Positions 36,801-47,355 of a stretch of 64,000 nt of DNA are shown one piece after another. The stretch spans positions 2,170,001-2,234,000 of the forward strand of contig NC_056767.1 of assembly GCF_018687715.1 (NCBI RefSeq), given 5' to 3'. The stretch is from Carya illinoinensis (lineage: Eukaryota > Streptophyta > Magnoliopsida > Fagales > Juglandaceae). The position numbers were made by a program, and so were the translations under genes. A model generated the notes under the pieces. It had not been told where the DNA came from. It did no database searches and saw only the letters and a program-made list of their open reading frames with translations. Within the stretch, counting starts at the first letter, position 1, and every line of letters starts with the position of its first letter.

Positions 36801-37457
36801 TGCTTTCTTGACTCTGAAATCGTATCTGCTTTCTTGACTCTGAAATCCAATGTACACTGCTTTCTTGACCCTCAAATCAAATGTTCGTCACACCAAATAT
36901 TTGAGATTCCCATTCTTCACCTATGTTTTCTATAGTCTGGCTGTAAATGGGTCACTAAATAATTTCTAAAATGGTAGTTGTCGATGGGATTAGTGCCGAA
37001 ATACCATCATAGAACATGCTTGTTCTTTTCCTTTTGAAGTCTATGCCCAAAGCCCCTTTAGCTGTAGTTCTTTACCCCATTGTAGTTATAACATTAAATT
37101 TCTGCAAGACACGTTTGAAGTAAATGACCTTGTAATCAGGTTGTAAGTTATGATTTTAAGGAAGAGAGATTTGCACATCTGCATCGGTCTGCAATTGGAT
37201 TTCCAGAGCCAAGGTTTTTCTACATAGGCACCCCAGCTTCACAGACTTCAAAAGAAGCCGCTCTGAAAGGTGAGGCATTGGTGCGGGCCCAATTCCAAGG
37301 AGATCCCTATGGGTGCCAAGGATCACTCTATCGGAAAAAGCTCGGGCGGGATCCTTTTCACCGATCGATTCCTTATCCAAATGGGTGCCCTGAGATTGAA
37401 GGTCTGTTCAGATACTGCGGAGCGGCTCCTTATCCGGGCTCCCTTCCTTGGTCCTAG
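33870..37457 (+). CDS. DUF218 (YdcF-like) domain membrane protein, three exons, intact
   Basis: Exons: 33870-34467, 36484-36608 and 37140-37457. All junctions are GT-AG and in phase; 346 residues end PGSLPWS. Residues 1-60 are basic and polar, 64-84 form one hydrophobic membrane segment (LLVFIIFLSLGITILIV), and the rest is a DUF218-type domain with LVMVAGHSVY, ALLLFSGGETRKDAGPRSEA, EEHARDSFENLLFSLCRF and VVSYDFKEERFAHLHR. In bacteria and fungi such domains are found in envelope or membrane proteins of poorly known function; the plant role is unknown to me. The topology suggests a type II membrane protein with the domain in the lumen, but this is inference. The start is the first ATG of the frame; the TTG upstream was not used. 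A 5'-UTR intron from 33570 is possible. Confidence 0.88.
35336..35768 (+). mobile_element. TRIM-like miniature LTR element in DUF218 intron 1
   Basis: Direct repeats 35336 to about 35517 and 35612-35768 share GCTCTTTATAATG, TGGCTTGGG and CATTGACTA/CATAGACTA blocks. The second runs TGATATCCC to CCTTACA. About 95 bases lie between, with TAATATCAAAGC (primer-site-like) on the left and the polypurine tract TTTGAGGGGGGACA just before the second repeat. No coding. Flanking TSD not recognised. Confidence 0.75.
35769..36483 (+). other. Rest of DUF218 intron 1
   Basis: An ORF of about 130 codons near 35834-36229 and its reverse have no motif I recognise. The region lies wholly inside the intron and ends in the acceptor TCTATAG before exon 2. 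Confidence 0.4.
36796..36880 (+). repeat. 26-bp tandem repeat in DUF218 intron 2, ~3 copies
   Basis: The unit CTGCTTTCTTGACTCTGAAA repeats perfectly twice and a third time with changes. Confidence 0.8.
37015..37095 (+). repeat. Intron-2 segment with an inverted partner at 52705-52770
   Basis: Here TGCCCAAAGCCCCTTTAGCT reads opposite to AGCTAAAGGGGCTTTGGGTA at the other site, and the likeness extends over some 62 bases. The partner lies directly left of the second copy of the segmental duplication. Confidence 0.7.
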
Positions 37458-38250
37458 TCAAAACTAGTTACGAGTATTTCTGTTTTCTTTTCACTCTAAT
37501 GAATGGAATATTAGATAAATCCACCTAAACAGCCAGAAACAGATGTGAATCAAATCCTAGAGATATAACTAGCACTTGCAGCTCGAGTTTCATCGTACCT
37601 ACCAGAGTATGCTTCTTCTTCTTGTCATTTCTTTTTCCTATTTTTGGGTTTTGGCTGCGACTCACTCGAAAGTCAAAACTAATTATTTTATTACGTAATT
37701 AAAAAAATTCTTGGCTTTGCTCATTGAAACGTAGAATATGGTTCTCTGAATGTGTACTAATTTTTTTTTTAAAAAAAAAAAAATACTGATGACTCGTCAG
37801 TTGCATCTGGAAACACGCATTTCCCAAGAAATTTTCATAACTACGAGCAACTAGTCTCTCCGCATGAAATATTCCCGTGGTTGAGAACATGAAGATGGAT
37901 TTCTCATCCTACACAGAAGTAAATAAGGAAGACGGCAACAAAATCAAGAATCAAGAGGGATTTGTGATTTACTTCCAAAAAAAAAAAAAATTGTGATAAT
38001 ACTTTTAATGTGCGTGTGCGAAGATTTTGACATTGTCATCATCAGGCTACGTACGGTTGAACTGCATCATTGTAAATAGGAAAAAAGCGTGCATTTTTGG
38101 AAGCTTTCGAGCTTACCGCGAGTATGGACCTCCAGCTCTTATCACAGAATCACTGCTATAATTTGTTCTGTTTTCTGTGCCATATATCAGCATGTCTATA
38201 ACTTATTAGAGCTAGAAGCTCCTGAAAATTGGAACCACCGTAATTTTTTC
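37458..38250. other. DUF218 3' flank, no gene seen
   Basis: The first part is presumably the 3' UTR. The rest is AT-rich with homopolymers near 37762-37784 and 37977-37991. No coding potential recognised. Confidence 0.5.
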
Positions 38251-38442
38251 TAAATTCCAAATGTTGATGTAAAGATTGACTTTTTCATCCTTAATTTAAG
38301 CATAGAGTTCCGAAAGTTACGAATGGGATTCAGTTTTGGCAAAAAAGAGATGATGAAATGAGAAGTTTATCCTTTCATAAACCAACTCTGCATTTCTTTT
38401 ATCCTTTCATAAACCAACTCTGCATTTCTTTCTCTGCTGCAG

Positions 38443-38547
38443 TTCTTGGCAGGCAAAGACATTACAATTATGGGGCCATATGCAGGAACATTCCATGGTC
38501 TCGGCTGATTTCTCAGAAAACTTACTAGCAGTGAGTTTGCTAGCTAA
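38443..38547 (+). pseudogene. Candidate terminal exon of an unidentified gene, copy 1
   Basis: After an acceptor (CTGCTGCAG) the frame reads FLAGKDIT, then AGTFHGLG, an in-frame TGA, and FLRKLTSSEFAS with a final TAA. The second copy (52938-54654) is open through the same position. Just upstream a 32-base block (TTATCCTTTCATAAACCAAC...) is duplicated in tandem only in this copy. I do not recognise the family. Confidence 0.4.
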
Positions 38548-38926
38548 GTGATTCGTGTAGATTAGCAAGCAACAAATACATCTTCAGAAATAAGATGCAG
38601 ACATCATACTACAGATACGAAGTTATTTTGTTCTGGAGATATTACAGCAACCTCTGCCTCAACAACCTGGATTTATTTACTGCCTTTTATTGAAATCAAT
38701 AGGTTTATACAGAACAGACTCCAAACCAATCAAACTCCTGGAAGACTCCTAAAAGAGAAAGTAAAAAGGGAAACAAATAAACGACTCCTAAACAACCTGG
38801 GCTGAATAACCAACCCTGTGCTCTTATCACTTGAAAACCAAAGCTGCCTAAGCTTGGGAATGTGGCACATTATTTAAGTATCAAGTATGAAAAATGCAAG
38901 AGAAGTTTAGTTGGGAATTTTTAATT

Positions 38927-39962
38927 CTAGCCTGTGTTCCTTAGCACAGGGCAGCTTGTACTCGGCTCCTCAGCAGAGCCATCCAAGCTCTCACTTTTCA
39001 GAAGACCTCCCAGCAATTCACCAGGGTCGTAAAAGAACTCCACCTTCACGATCTTCTCCTGCTCATCCAACTGTTTCATCGAGAAAACAGAAATAATTAA
39101 GCCATGTATATATAGAGAACAACAAAGCCAGAAGAAAAAAAAAAAAAAAGAAAGATGTTGTTGGAGAGTGACCTCAAAAATGGCCATTCCATAGAATTGA
39201 ACAATTTCTCCAGTTGGGGCATGGCCTTTGAAAGGACCCTCCATGTAACCCCAATGCCTGAACTTGAACACAATCACCGGTGGCCCACTATACACTTGGA
39301 AAATCTCCAAAGCAAACCCTCGAGGGAATGTTGTCGTAAAAGACCGGTGAGAAGAATCTGCTGTTTCCTTATCTGGATTATAGCCCCTAAATTTCTCAGG
39401 TAGAGAGGTCTGCAGCAGTGGATTATACCCTCCCAGCTTGCCTACTTCTTCCAAAGTTAAGGCCTTCCTGCCTGAAATCCTCAAATTCGAATAAAACGAA
39501 GATTTTAATCACTATAGACATGCTAAAAACGTAACCTTGGAAGAGCTTTGAAATCTAGCACTTTAAATTTTCCGGGGGTTATGTAATGAATACCATTTAA
39601 GCTGAAAGTGTACTTATTGGGATCAAGAGTTTTGAAGTCATCCAGGCTGGTCTTATGGAAAATTTCCATTTCCCATGTCTTTACAAGGTTCTGCACGCTT
39701 TCCTCAAGTGACCCAGGAGGCCATATCTTCCATAAAAGAATGTTAATTACAGATCAGGCTGATATAATGATATAAAAAACAAACACACACTCACACAGAG
39801 AAAAGGAGAGGAAGGGTGGGAAACCTTAGTTCTGCCTTCTTCAAAGAGCTTGTTGACAACATCATAGTTTGGATGGGCTCCATACCTCCATTCGATGTTC
39901 TTCACTTCTTCTGCGTTCAAGTAATTACGATATTTGTCTTTATCAACACTTTGAGACGCCAT
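38927..39962 (-). CDS. Pathogen-related protein (barley PRp type), four exons, intact
   Basis: Exons on the minus strand: 39962-39825, 39726-39594, 39471-39173 and 39070-38927. Junctions are in phase, giving 237 residues, the usual family length. Landmarks: start MASQSVDKDKYRNYL, then PNYDVVNKLFEEGRTK, IWPPGSLEESVQNLVKTWEM, FTTTFPRGFALEIFQVYSG, KFRHWGYMEGPFKGHAPTGE, DEQEKIVKVEFFYDPGELL and the end SCPVLRNTG. These match the plant pathogen-related protein family, cytosolic NTF2/SnoaL-like proteins first seen in infected barley; biochemical role unsettled. No signal peptide or membrane segment. A TATA box lies 62 bases before the ATG. The gene is convergent with DUF218. A second, disrupted copy lies at 55039-61152. 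Confidence 0.92.
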
Positions 39963-40023
39963 CTTCTTGCTCAAAAAGAACAATAACTTGTTTAAGTTGA
40001 ATTTTCATTGGCTCGTAAAGGAT

Positions 40024-40031
40024 CTTATATA
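40024..40031 (-). promoter_or_regulatory. TATA box of pathogen-related gene copy 1
   Basis: The minus strand reads CTATATAAG 62-69 bases upstream of the ATG. The same element is kept in copy 2 at 61214-61221. Confidence 0.7.
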
Positions 40032-40299
40032 GAGGTTCTTCATTACCTGCCAATCAAAGAATAGTCTTACAAAGCGTTACAGATTTGGATGGAATGACGC
40101 AAGGACCGAGGTGATCACTGGTGGTAGTTTAAAACATATGAAATTAATCTTATCATATTTAGATTTCAAGTGAATTGTTTAGATAGCATTAAATATGACC
40201 ACTTGTAGTAAACTTGGTCATTGTAAAACTTAGCAGACAAAAGTCAAAGAAATATATTTTCATTGATGTTAAGTGTATACAGCTTGTAAGATTTTATGG

Positions 40300-41640
40300 A
40301 GATCTCACAGTAACTCTGTTCCTACATATCATCAATTTGAAAATCAAAAATAATACTGCTACAACATAAACCAACGATCTGGTGGATCTTTGACTAATTC
40401 AAATCTAATGTGCGTAATAGCAATAACAGCAACATAAACCGATTCTGGTCTGGTATTGAGAAGTTCCACATGGTTTAAGAACAAACTCATCCTGAGCTTT
40501 ATAAGGAGTTATCATATTTCTCCTATTAGGCATTTTGAAGAGAGAAATTTGTGTTTCTATATAGTATTAGAACAAGCTGACCTATGACCAATGATGGGCT
40601 CCCGCGACCTACCCACGATGATGGTACTGGAAATACCAGCCCACAGGTGAGAGCGCGTATTAAGAAGTCCCACATGGTTTAGGAACAAACTCATCCTAGG
40701 CTTTATAAGGAGTTACTATACTCCTCCTATTAGGCTTTTTAAAAAGAGAAATGAATGTTTCTATATCAGCAACTCTCAGTAATTCTGTTCCTACATATCA
40801 GCAATTTGAAAATAAAAAATAATACAGCTACAACGTAAACCAACGATTTGGTGGATCTTTGACTAATTCAAATCTGATGCGCGCGCAATAGTAGTAACAG
40901 CAACGTAAACCGATTCTGGTCTGGTGGATCTTTAAATGCGACCTACTCACATTGATGGCACCAGAAATACCGGCTCACACATGAGAGGGCGTATTGAGAA
41001 GTCCCACATGGTTTAGGAACAAACTCATCCTAGGCTTTATAAAGAGTTACCATACTCCTCCTATTAGGCTTTTTTAAGGAGGGAAATGAGTGTTTCTATA
41101 TCAGCAACTCTCAGTAACTCTGTTCCTACATATCAGAAATTTCAAAATAAAAAATAATACAGCTATAACGTAGACCAACGATCTGGTGGATCTTTGACTA
41201 ATTCCAATTTGATGTGCACAATAGCAGTAACAACAACGTAAATCGATTCTGGTCTGGTGGATCTTTAAATGCGACCTACCCACATTGATGGTACCGAAAA
41301 TACTGGCTCACACATGAGAGGGCGTATTGAGAAGCCCCACATGTATTACGAACAAACTCATCTTAATCTTTATAAGAAATTACCATATTCATCCTATTAG
41401 ACCTTTTAAGGAGAGAAATGAGTGTTTCTACATCAGCAACTCTCGGTAACTTTGTTCCTACATATCAGTAATTTGAAAATCAAAAATAATACAGCTACAA
41501 CGTAAACCAACGATATGGTGGATCTTTGACTAATTCAAATATCATGCACGCAATAGTAATAACAGCAACGTAAATCGATTCTGGTCTGGTGGATCTTTGA
41601 ATACTTCAACATTTATCTCCAATAGTCAAATCTTTGAATA
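40300..41640. repeat. Tandem array, ~333-bp unit, about four copies, with TRIM-like LTR inside
   Basis: The start CAGTAACTCTGTTCCTACAT recurs near 40308, 40777, 41111 and 41445. Each unit has a roughly 110-base block from TATTGAGAAGTCCCACATGG to TTTCTATATCAG, preceded by GAGAGGGCG, which looks like a polypurine tract before an LTR. The first unit has instead GTATTAGAACAAGCTGACC, resembling a primer site. The array is missing from the other duplication copy. Confidence 0.8.
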
Positions 41641-41831
41641 CTTCAACCTTTATCTCCAATAGAAATTAAAAATTGAAAATTCATATCACTAGTACCCAAA
41701 TATGACTGATTTATTAATTAAAAAATAGTCCATATAATTAAATATCTTGAAGCATTATATGGCATGTAGGTTTACCTGGGCGCCCCGCCATCAACCTCCC
41801 TGGGCTCCGATCTTCAAGTAGATAGAAGAAG

Positions 41832-44800
41832 TGTGACGCCCCCAAATTCCGTTTGGGATCGGACGGACATTTGAAGCGTCGAGACATGCAACACAAGGTT
41901 ACCTGCCCCCGTTCATGACATATAAGATGCAATATTCCTAACATGCATCTAACAATATGCAATATTCGCAACGGATAAATTTTTTCTTTAGCAATACTAT
42001 GCACCAAATTGAAAATATCTCAAATGCTTAAAACATACTTCATACATAAAAATCCATTGAACAACTAAGATCACAACACTAGTCCAAAATGGTTATGATC
42101 CAAAAAGTAGTAGAGATGCAACTCAATCGTACAAGTAGTAATTTACGTTAATTACTATATCAACATTTATGTCGCACCGTCACTTAGTCAACTGTGTCTA
42201 GTTGATCAGCTCCTGATTCTCCTTCAGGTCCTGTAACAAAATCTACCATTCGGGGGGAATGGTAGTTGGAACTACCAAAGTGAGATTTGATTACAAATCT
42301 CAGCAAGTTAACAAAAAACTTCCATACAGACTAATGATACATGTATGACAGTAAAAGCATAAATGCATAATCAAATTCATAAGTAATTAAAGCATAACTT
42401 AGCGTACAACATAGCATAATTGACATAGCTTAAATTGAATCATGAACTGAACTTGACTTGACATGAACTTGATCTGAAACTTGACTTAGCATGAACTTGC
42501 TCTGAAACTTGAATTAACATGAAAAATACATACTCCACAGTTGTTGTGGCCCCATGTATTCTACACAAACTTGACTTAACATGAAAAATACATACTCCAC
42601 AGTTGTTGTGGCCCCATGTATTCTACGTGTAAATACATACTCCACAATTGTTGTGGCCCCATGTATTCTACACAAACTTGACTTAACATGAAAAATACAT
42701 ACTCCACAGTTGTTGTGGCCCCATGTATTCTACGTGTAAATACATACTCCACAGTTGTTGTGGCCCCATGTATTCTACACAAACTTGACTTAACATGAAA
42801 AATACATACTCCACAATTGTTGTGGCCCCATGTATTCTACGTGTAAATACATACTCCACAGTTGTTGTGGCCCCATGTATTCTACACAAACATAATGTAC
42901 TCAAGATGAAACGTGACTTGAACATAACTTGAAATACATGACCAACTTGAAATAGAAACATTTCGTAACATGGCATAACATATAATAGACAACATATTTA
43001 ACATGACATACTTGCAACAGTGAATATTACATGACTTGACATACATGTAATAGATGGCATACTTAGCATGACGTACTTGTAATGTACAGTAATACATAAC
43101 AGAATATATTATGTAACAGATAAAAATTGATGACAAAATAAATTCTGTATAATAAACAATTACGTGATAACTTGGCGTGGCATGACATATATGATAACAC
43201 ACATACATACACTATAGTTCTTTTACTTAGCACACATACACAGTAGACTGCTAGTAAGTTAAAAGCTAACTTACCTCGATCTCCGCGTTTCTTATAAAAC
43301 CTCAAGCGCGATCACGAGGAACTGTAATTAGTGATTCTAAGAGTTAGTACTAAATCACTAATAATTTGAAATATGGAAAAATACTAACTTAAAGAGTAAA
43401 ATTTCCATTTTACTTCCTACATGTAGGAAAATGACCGTTTTACCCATAACTTAAGGATTTTGCATACTAATTCCAAAAGTCACCAAAATTTACATGCCTC
43501 ATGTAAATTTTATCCTTAACTCAAATATCAATTTAGAAAAATTTAAAACTAATCACAACTATTAAAACTCCATAGGGCCGAAATTCTCATATGCTATTTC
43601 TATTGATTTTTGTTTCTAACTTGTTTTGATCAACCTTTTGATCTATGACTTATAAATATGTGATCTTCAAACCAAACCATCACATGGTTTAAAAAGATGT
43701 CCTAAAACATATATAAGCTTCTAATTCAAGATCACATGGTTAAAAATTAACCAAAACATAAATTTAGCCAAGAACATCCACACTTTGGCTTATCTGAATA
43801 TCTCTTTGTATAAAATTTCATATCTTTGAAACTAACATCAAATATCTTCAAAATAATAATATAACATGTATATAAGATGCTTAGGATCCTCCAATAAAAT
43901 TATCAAAGTCATTAGAATAGGTTTAGACCACCAAAGAGTTAAACTTTCTCAAAATAGAAACTGTTTTTCTTCTTCCAGTTTCTAAGTTTCTAAATCTAAG
44001 CAAATATTTCATCAAAACCTTCAATCATGCAAAAATCATCAACCAATAGTCATATATACATGTTAACAATACTCCATAAAAATTTCGGACCAATATCTAT
44101 CCATTAGCTTGGTCAAAAACTCCAAACTATAACATATTCTCCAGTTTATCTCCCAGAATGACCTTTCTATAGTTTACACAATATTTGACTGACCAAATGA
44201 TCTTCAAATGGGGCAAATAAGATATACATGTAAACTAGACTCAAAAAGGAACAACTTATATGAAGGAGACTTTATGATAAAACACTTACAACAGCTTCGA
44301 AATGGGCATGCAAAAGAACTCCTAAAAGCTGTCCGAGAGAGAATGTTTGATATTCTTTTAAAGAAACGTGTAAATGAAGATAAGTTCGTGGGTGATGGCT
44401 GGAGATGCTTATGGAAGAGATAAGGGAGATGATAAGGCTGGAGTTAAGAGTTGAGTGTGGTTTTCTCCTACCCAAAATATCTATAAAATATTATCTCAAA
44501 ATATTCTATCCAATAATATCTATAAAAATCAGTTCAATATATTTTCCAAATGTGGAGTAGACTTGAAAGAGTAAGGTGGCTAAAATCTTTCTATGTGTAT
44601 TTTAAATCTCTATTCTTAAGATATTTTCCAAATGTGTATTTTGCTTAGGTGTCATGATCTCACACCTTGATTTCCTTCACAATTCCATCTAATGGTTTCT
44701 CTTTGTGCCAAGTATTTAATACTATTCATTATGTGTGGTTAAGATCTTGCCAAGTGTCCAAATAAAATATCGCTATCCTAATTTGGACATTTCACACTAT

Positions 44801-45114
44801 GATTTTGAAAACACTGCGCTCAGTACATTTACCGAGGTTACTATTCACTCCAAAAATAAACGTAATAAACTTAGTACTGAAAAATTCTAAATATTTAATT
44901 AAGCCTAGTGGTGTAGACTATAATGTATTCTGACACTTTTAACTATCTCAAATAATTAAAATCGCATTTCTAGCACCATAGTGAGTGATAACACTAACTA
45001 TATTGACAGGCTAAAATTTATGCGATTAGTCGATTCGTGTAAACTTACAGAGTTTTCACGAGGTTCCTAAAGTCAATAGAAATTCCTTAATTGAATTTCT
45101 AGCGGGCTGTTACA
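41832..45114 (-). repeat. 3' LTR of D2
   Basis: 3,283 bases, no coding domain. Contains a seven-unit hairpin array and an open 71-codon plus-strand frame at 44208-44423 that is shared with the other LTR but degraded in D1. Confidence 0.92.
42523..42890. repeat. Tandem hairpin array in D2 3' LTR (7 units)
   Basis: Seven copies of the nested hairpin CCACA(G/A)TTGTTGTGG within AATACAT...ATGTATT. Spacers alternate between short ACGTGTA and long ACACAAACTTGACTTAACAT, so units mostly form pairs. Confidence 0.9.
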
Positions 45115-45216
45115 ATCTCCCCTCCTAAAAAAAAAGATTTCGTCCTCGAAATCGAATTAAATAAGAAGTAGCAATTTAATGAGGAGGTGTTGCTTACCAA
45201 CCTATTGTCTATCCCG

Positions 45217-45240
45217 TATATATATATATATATATATATG
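45217..45240. repeat. (TA)n microsatellite in D2 internal region
   Basis: Twelve TA dinucleotides near the polypurine-tract end of the internal region. Confidence 0.9.
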
Positions 45241-45678
45241 CCTTTGAGATTATGTCATTCCTTAACTCTCTTACTTTAATCAACAATTAGATTATACTTC
45301 TTTGCACAAGGTTGGCCAAGTTGTAACGACATACTCTCCAAACCTAAAACTTTAAGTAATTAATCTTCCGAAACTCTTCTTTAGAAAAGCATAGGTGATA
45401 TACTTTAAATGTTCTTGTAAATACCATAGTTAGTAAAGAATTCATCAAAATTAAACCGTTAACCTCTCTCTTTTTAACAAAATCGGTGGCACTCTGTTTT
45501 AGACCAGACAACTCTGATCCGCGTGATTTTTATAGGTCTTCTGTAGTTGTCAGGCGCCGCATAGCTACGACACTACTTTGTTCTTCTGTAATTGTCAGGC
45601 ACCGCAGCTATGATACTACATTGCTCTTGTCTCTTGTAGAGAAATGATTCACGAGAGGTGATTCGTCATAATTTTCTC

Positions 45679-45686
45679 TATAAAAG
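45679..45686 (+). promoter_or_regulatory. TATA box of the antisense gene in D2
   Basis: CTCTATAAAAGAA lies 101-108 bases before the ATG at 45787 and is followed by a CT-rich leader (TTCATCTTCTTTCTCATC), the usual arrangement of a plant core promoter and 5' UTR. Confidence 0.65.
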
Positions 45687-45786
45687 AATTATTCAGTTCA
45701 TCTTCTTTCTCATCTCATCTTCTTCACTTTTCTGAAATTAATCTGCATTCTTACTCTGCAATCTCTTTCTGCTTACTCACTTTGCA

Positions 45787-46215
45787 ATGGCTCAGCAATC
45801 TTCTCATTGCCAAAACATGAGGTATTTTGCACCTCGTTCCCCAGTTGTTTCTGCTTCTTCCATAGGTGCTATTATGCAATCAAATAATGATCTGACTAAT
45901 AAGTCAGAAAATGAACTTATCTACGAGCTTGTGAGTCTCGGTACTCGATACTCATCAGCCATTGTCGCATATTCTCAGAGACTGCAATCCAGGATTGGTG
46001 GGGTTGACAAACTCCACGAGAGTATTTCTCTGCTTCAGAGGCTTCTTATGGAATCCAACATGAAGATAGAAGCAGTAAAGCGAGAGAACAGAGATTTAAA
46101 ATCTTTGCTTAACTCTTCTTTTCGAGTGGCTACTCCTTTAGACAGGAGAGGCATGCAGATTTTTGAAAAGCAAGAACGTTTAAAGATTGAGGCAAAGAGC
46201 CTCAAATTTCTGTAA
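45787..46215 (+). CDS. 142-residue coiled-coil ORF antisense to LTR element D2
   Basis: The ORF is uninterrupted, starts in good context (GCAATGGCT) and lies on the strand opposite to the element's own transcription. The protein starts MAQQSSHCQNMRYFAPRS; residues about 37-65 include ELIYELVSLGTRYSSAIV, and about 75-112 have heptad-like Leu/Ile spacing with LLQRLLMESN and VKRENRDLKSLL, so a coiled coil is expected. The C-terminus is basic and Lys-rich (QERLKIEAKSLKFL). No signal peptide, membrane segment or zinc motif. A TATA box lies upstream and AATAAA follows the stop. Some Tat-lineage Gypsy elements are known to carry extra antisense ORFs; whether this is homologous cannot be told here. 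Function unknown. Confidence 0.7.
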   Translation: MAQQSSHCQNMRYFAPRSPVVSASSIGAIMQSNNDLTNKSENELIYELVSLGTRYSSAIVAYSQRLQSRIGGVDKLHESISLLQRLLMESNMKIEAVKRENRDLKSLLNSSFRVATPLDRRGMQIFEKQERLKIEAKSLKFL

Positions 46216-46229
46216 TTTTGCTTTATGAT

Positions 46230-46235
46230 AATAAA
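46230..46235 (+). terminator. Poly(A) signal AATAAA for the antisense ORF
   Basis: Canonical AATAAA starts 15 bases after the stop codon, followed by a T-rich stretch to about 46300. Confidence 0.5.
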
Positions 46236-46299
46236 ATAATACTTCACAAATATTCATATTTGTATTTCTATCTTCTGGTATATGTTTTATGTACTCCAT

Positions 46300-47340
46300 T
46301 TTATTTCTTTCAGGGATTTTCATATATATGACATGATCCAATGACTCATATAAATATGCATTTAATCATGCATATCCAAACTCTCAGTAATCTTCAAGTT
46401 AATAAAAACCTCAAGGAGTTCTACTGGTCTAGGACTAACTTACTTCTTTATAATCGCAACAATCAGTCATCTTCCTAGGTGGTACTTTGATAACTGACCA
46501 GTTAATAACTTAAACTTGAAACTTTCTCTCTTATGATTGTCATAACTCTTCTATCCATCATAAATTATCAATTATTCTAACTCTAAATGATTTGTTCCTA
46601 ATGTTCACATAAATCCTCAAGACCAAGATTTTACTCTCCATATAATAGTCTTCAAAAGAAGATCGATCTATGTATCCATAAAGATAGTGCTTTGCCAGAA
46701 ATCATTTACTGGCGGCATGGTAATACTATTATCATAAATGAATCCTACTAAGGCTAAAGCTTCTCCTAATCAAATTACTCTTCCAAACACAATTTCTATC
46801 GTATTTTTAGAATCGAAACAATTCTCCAAATATGTGGAATACCATTCATCAATCTTACATATCCTTTCTCATATTACTAAAATGTATTCTATATCTACAT
46901 TGGTATGAACAATAATACTTCTAATGAAAATTTTTTACTCTTACCACTAGAGTAACAATTCAACTTCCAAGCTGAATTCTCAAGCACCACAATTAATAGA
47001 AACAATGACTCGTTTGAATCAAACAATGTACAATTTACCAACCCCAATGACTTGACCTACTCCAAAATAACAATAATGCAATACTACCATCAATTGCAAT
47101 CAGATCAACGTTAACTATGTTTACCTCAACTAATCATTCATCCATCAGGAAATTCTGATCCTCTTGATTATTATCTCCCTTATGATTCCGAGGTATTCTA
47201 TCACGAGTCATGTGTCCCTTCTTGAAACACACGAGTATATGTATAAAAACCACAAACTACCTTTCATACCTTAAGAAATTCAAGCCTAATGTTTGGTGCA
47301 TTTCCTAAGGACATGTGGATTTACTGCCCAGAGACGTATT
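46300..47340. other. Remaining D2 internal region, non-coding
   Basis: AT-rich sequence without a long ORF. No gag, protease, reverse transcriptase or integrase motif is visible on either strand. Confidence 0.6.
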
Positions 47341-47355
47341 GCTCTGATACCACCC

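Noticed and set aside
39085..39165. Continuous ORF through intron 3 of the pathogen-related gene (Phe-rich stretch)
   Set aside because: The Phe run is a translated poly(A)-rich intron; removing it at GT-AG sites gives the family-length protein.
42576..42976. Long minus-strand ORFs encoding repeated VEYMGPQQLWSMY-type peptides over the hairpin arrays (also at 28692-28913 and 48100-48500)
   Set aside because: They arise because the tandem unit lacks stops in two frames. The frames shift between units, start codons are poor and the array reads better as structured DNA.
44208..44423. 71-codon plus-strand ORF in the D2 LTRs (second copy at 49732-49947)
   Set aside because: It is identical because the LTRs are identical; in solo LTR D1 it has lost its start and changed its end, with no sign of protein-level constraint.
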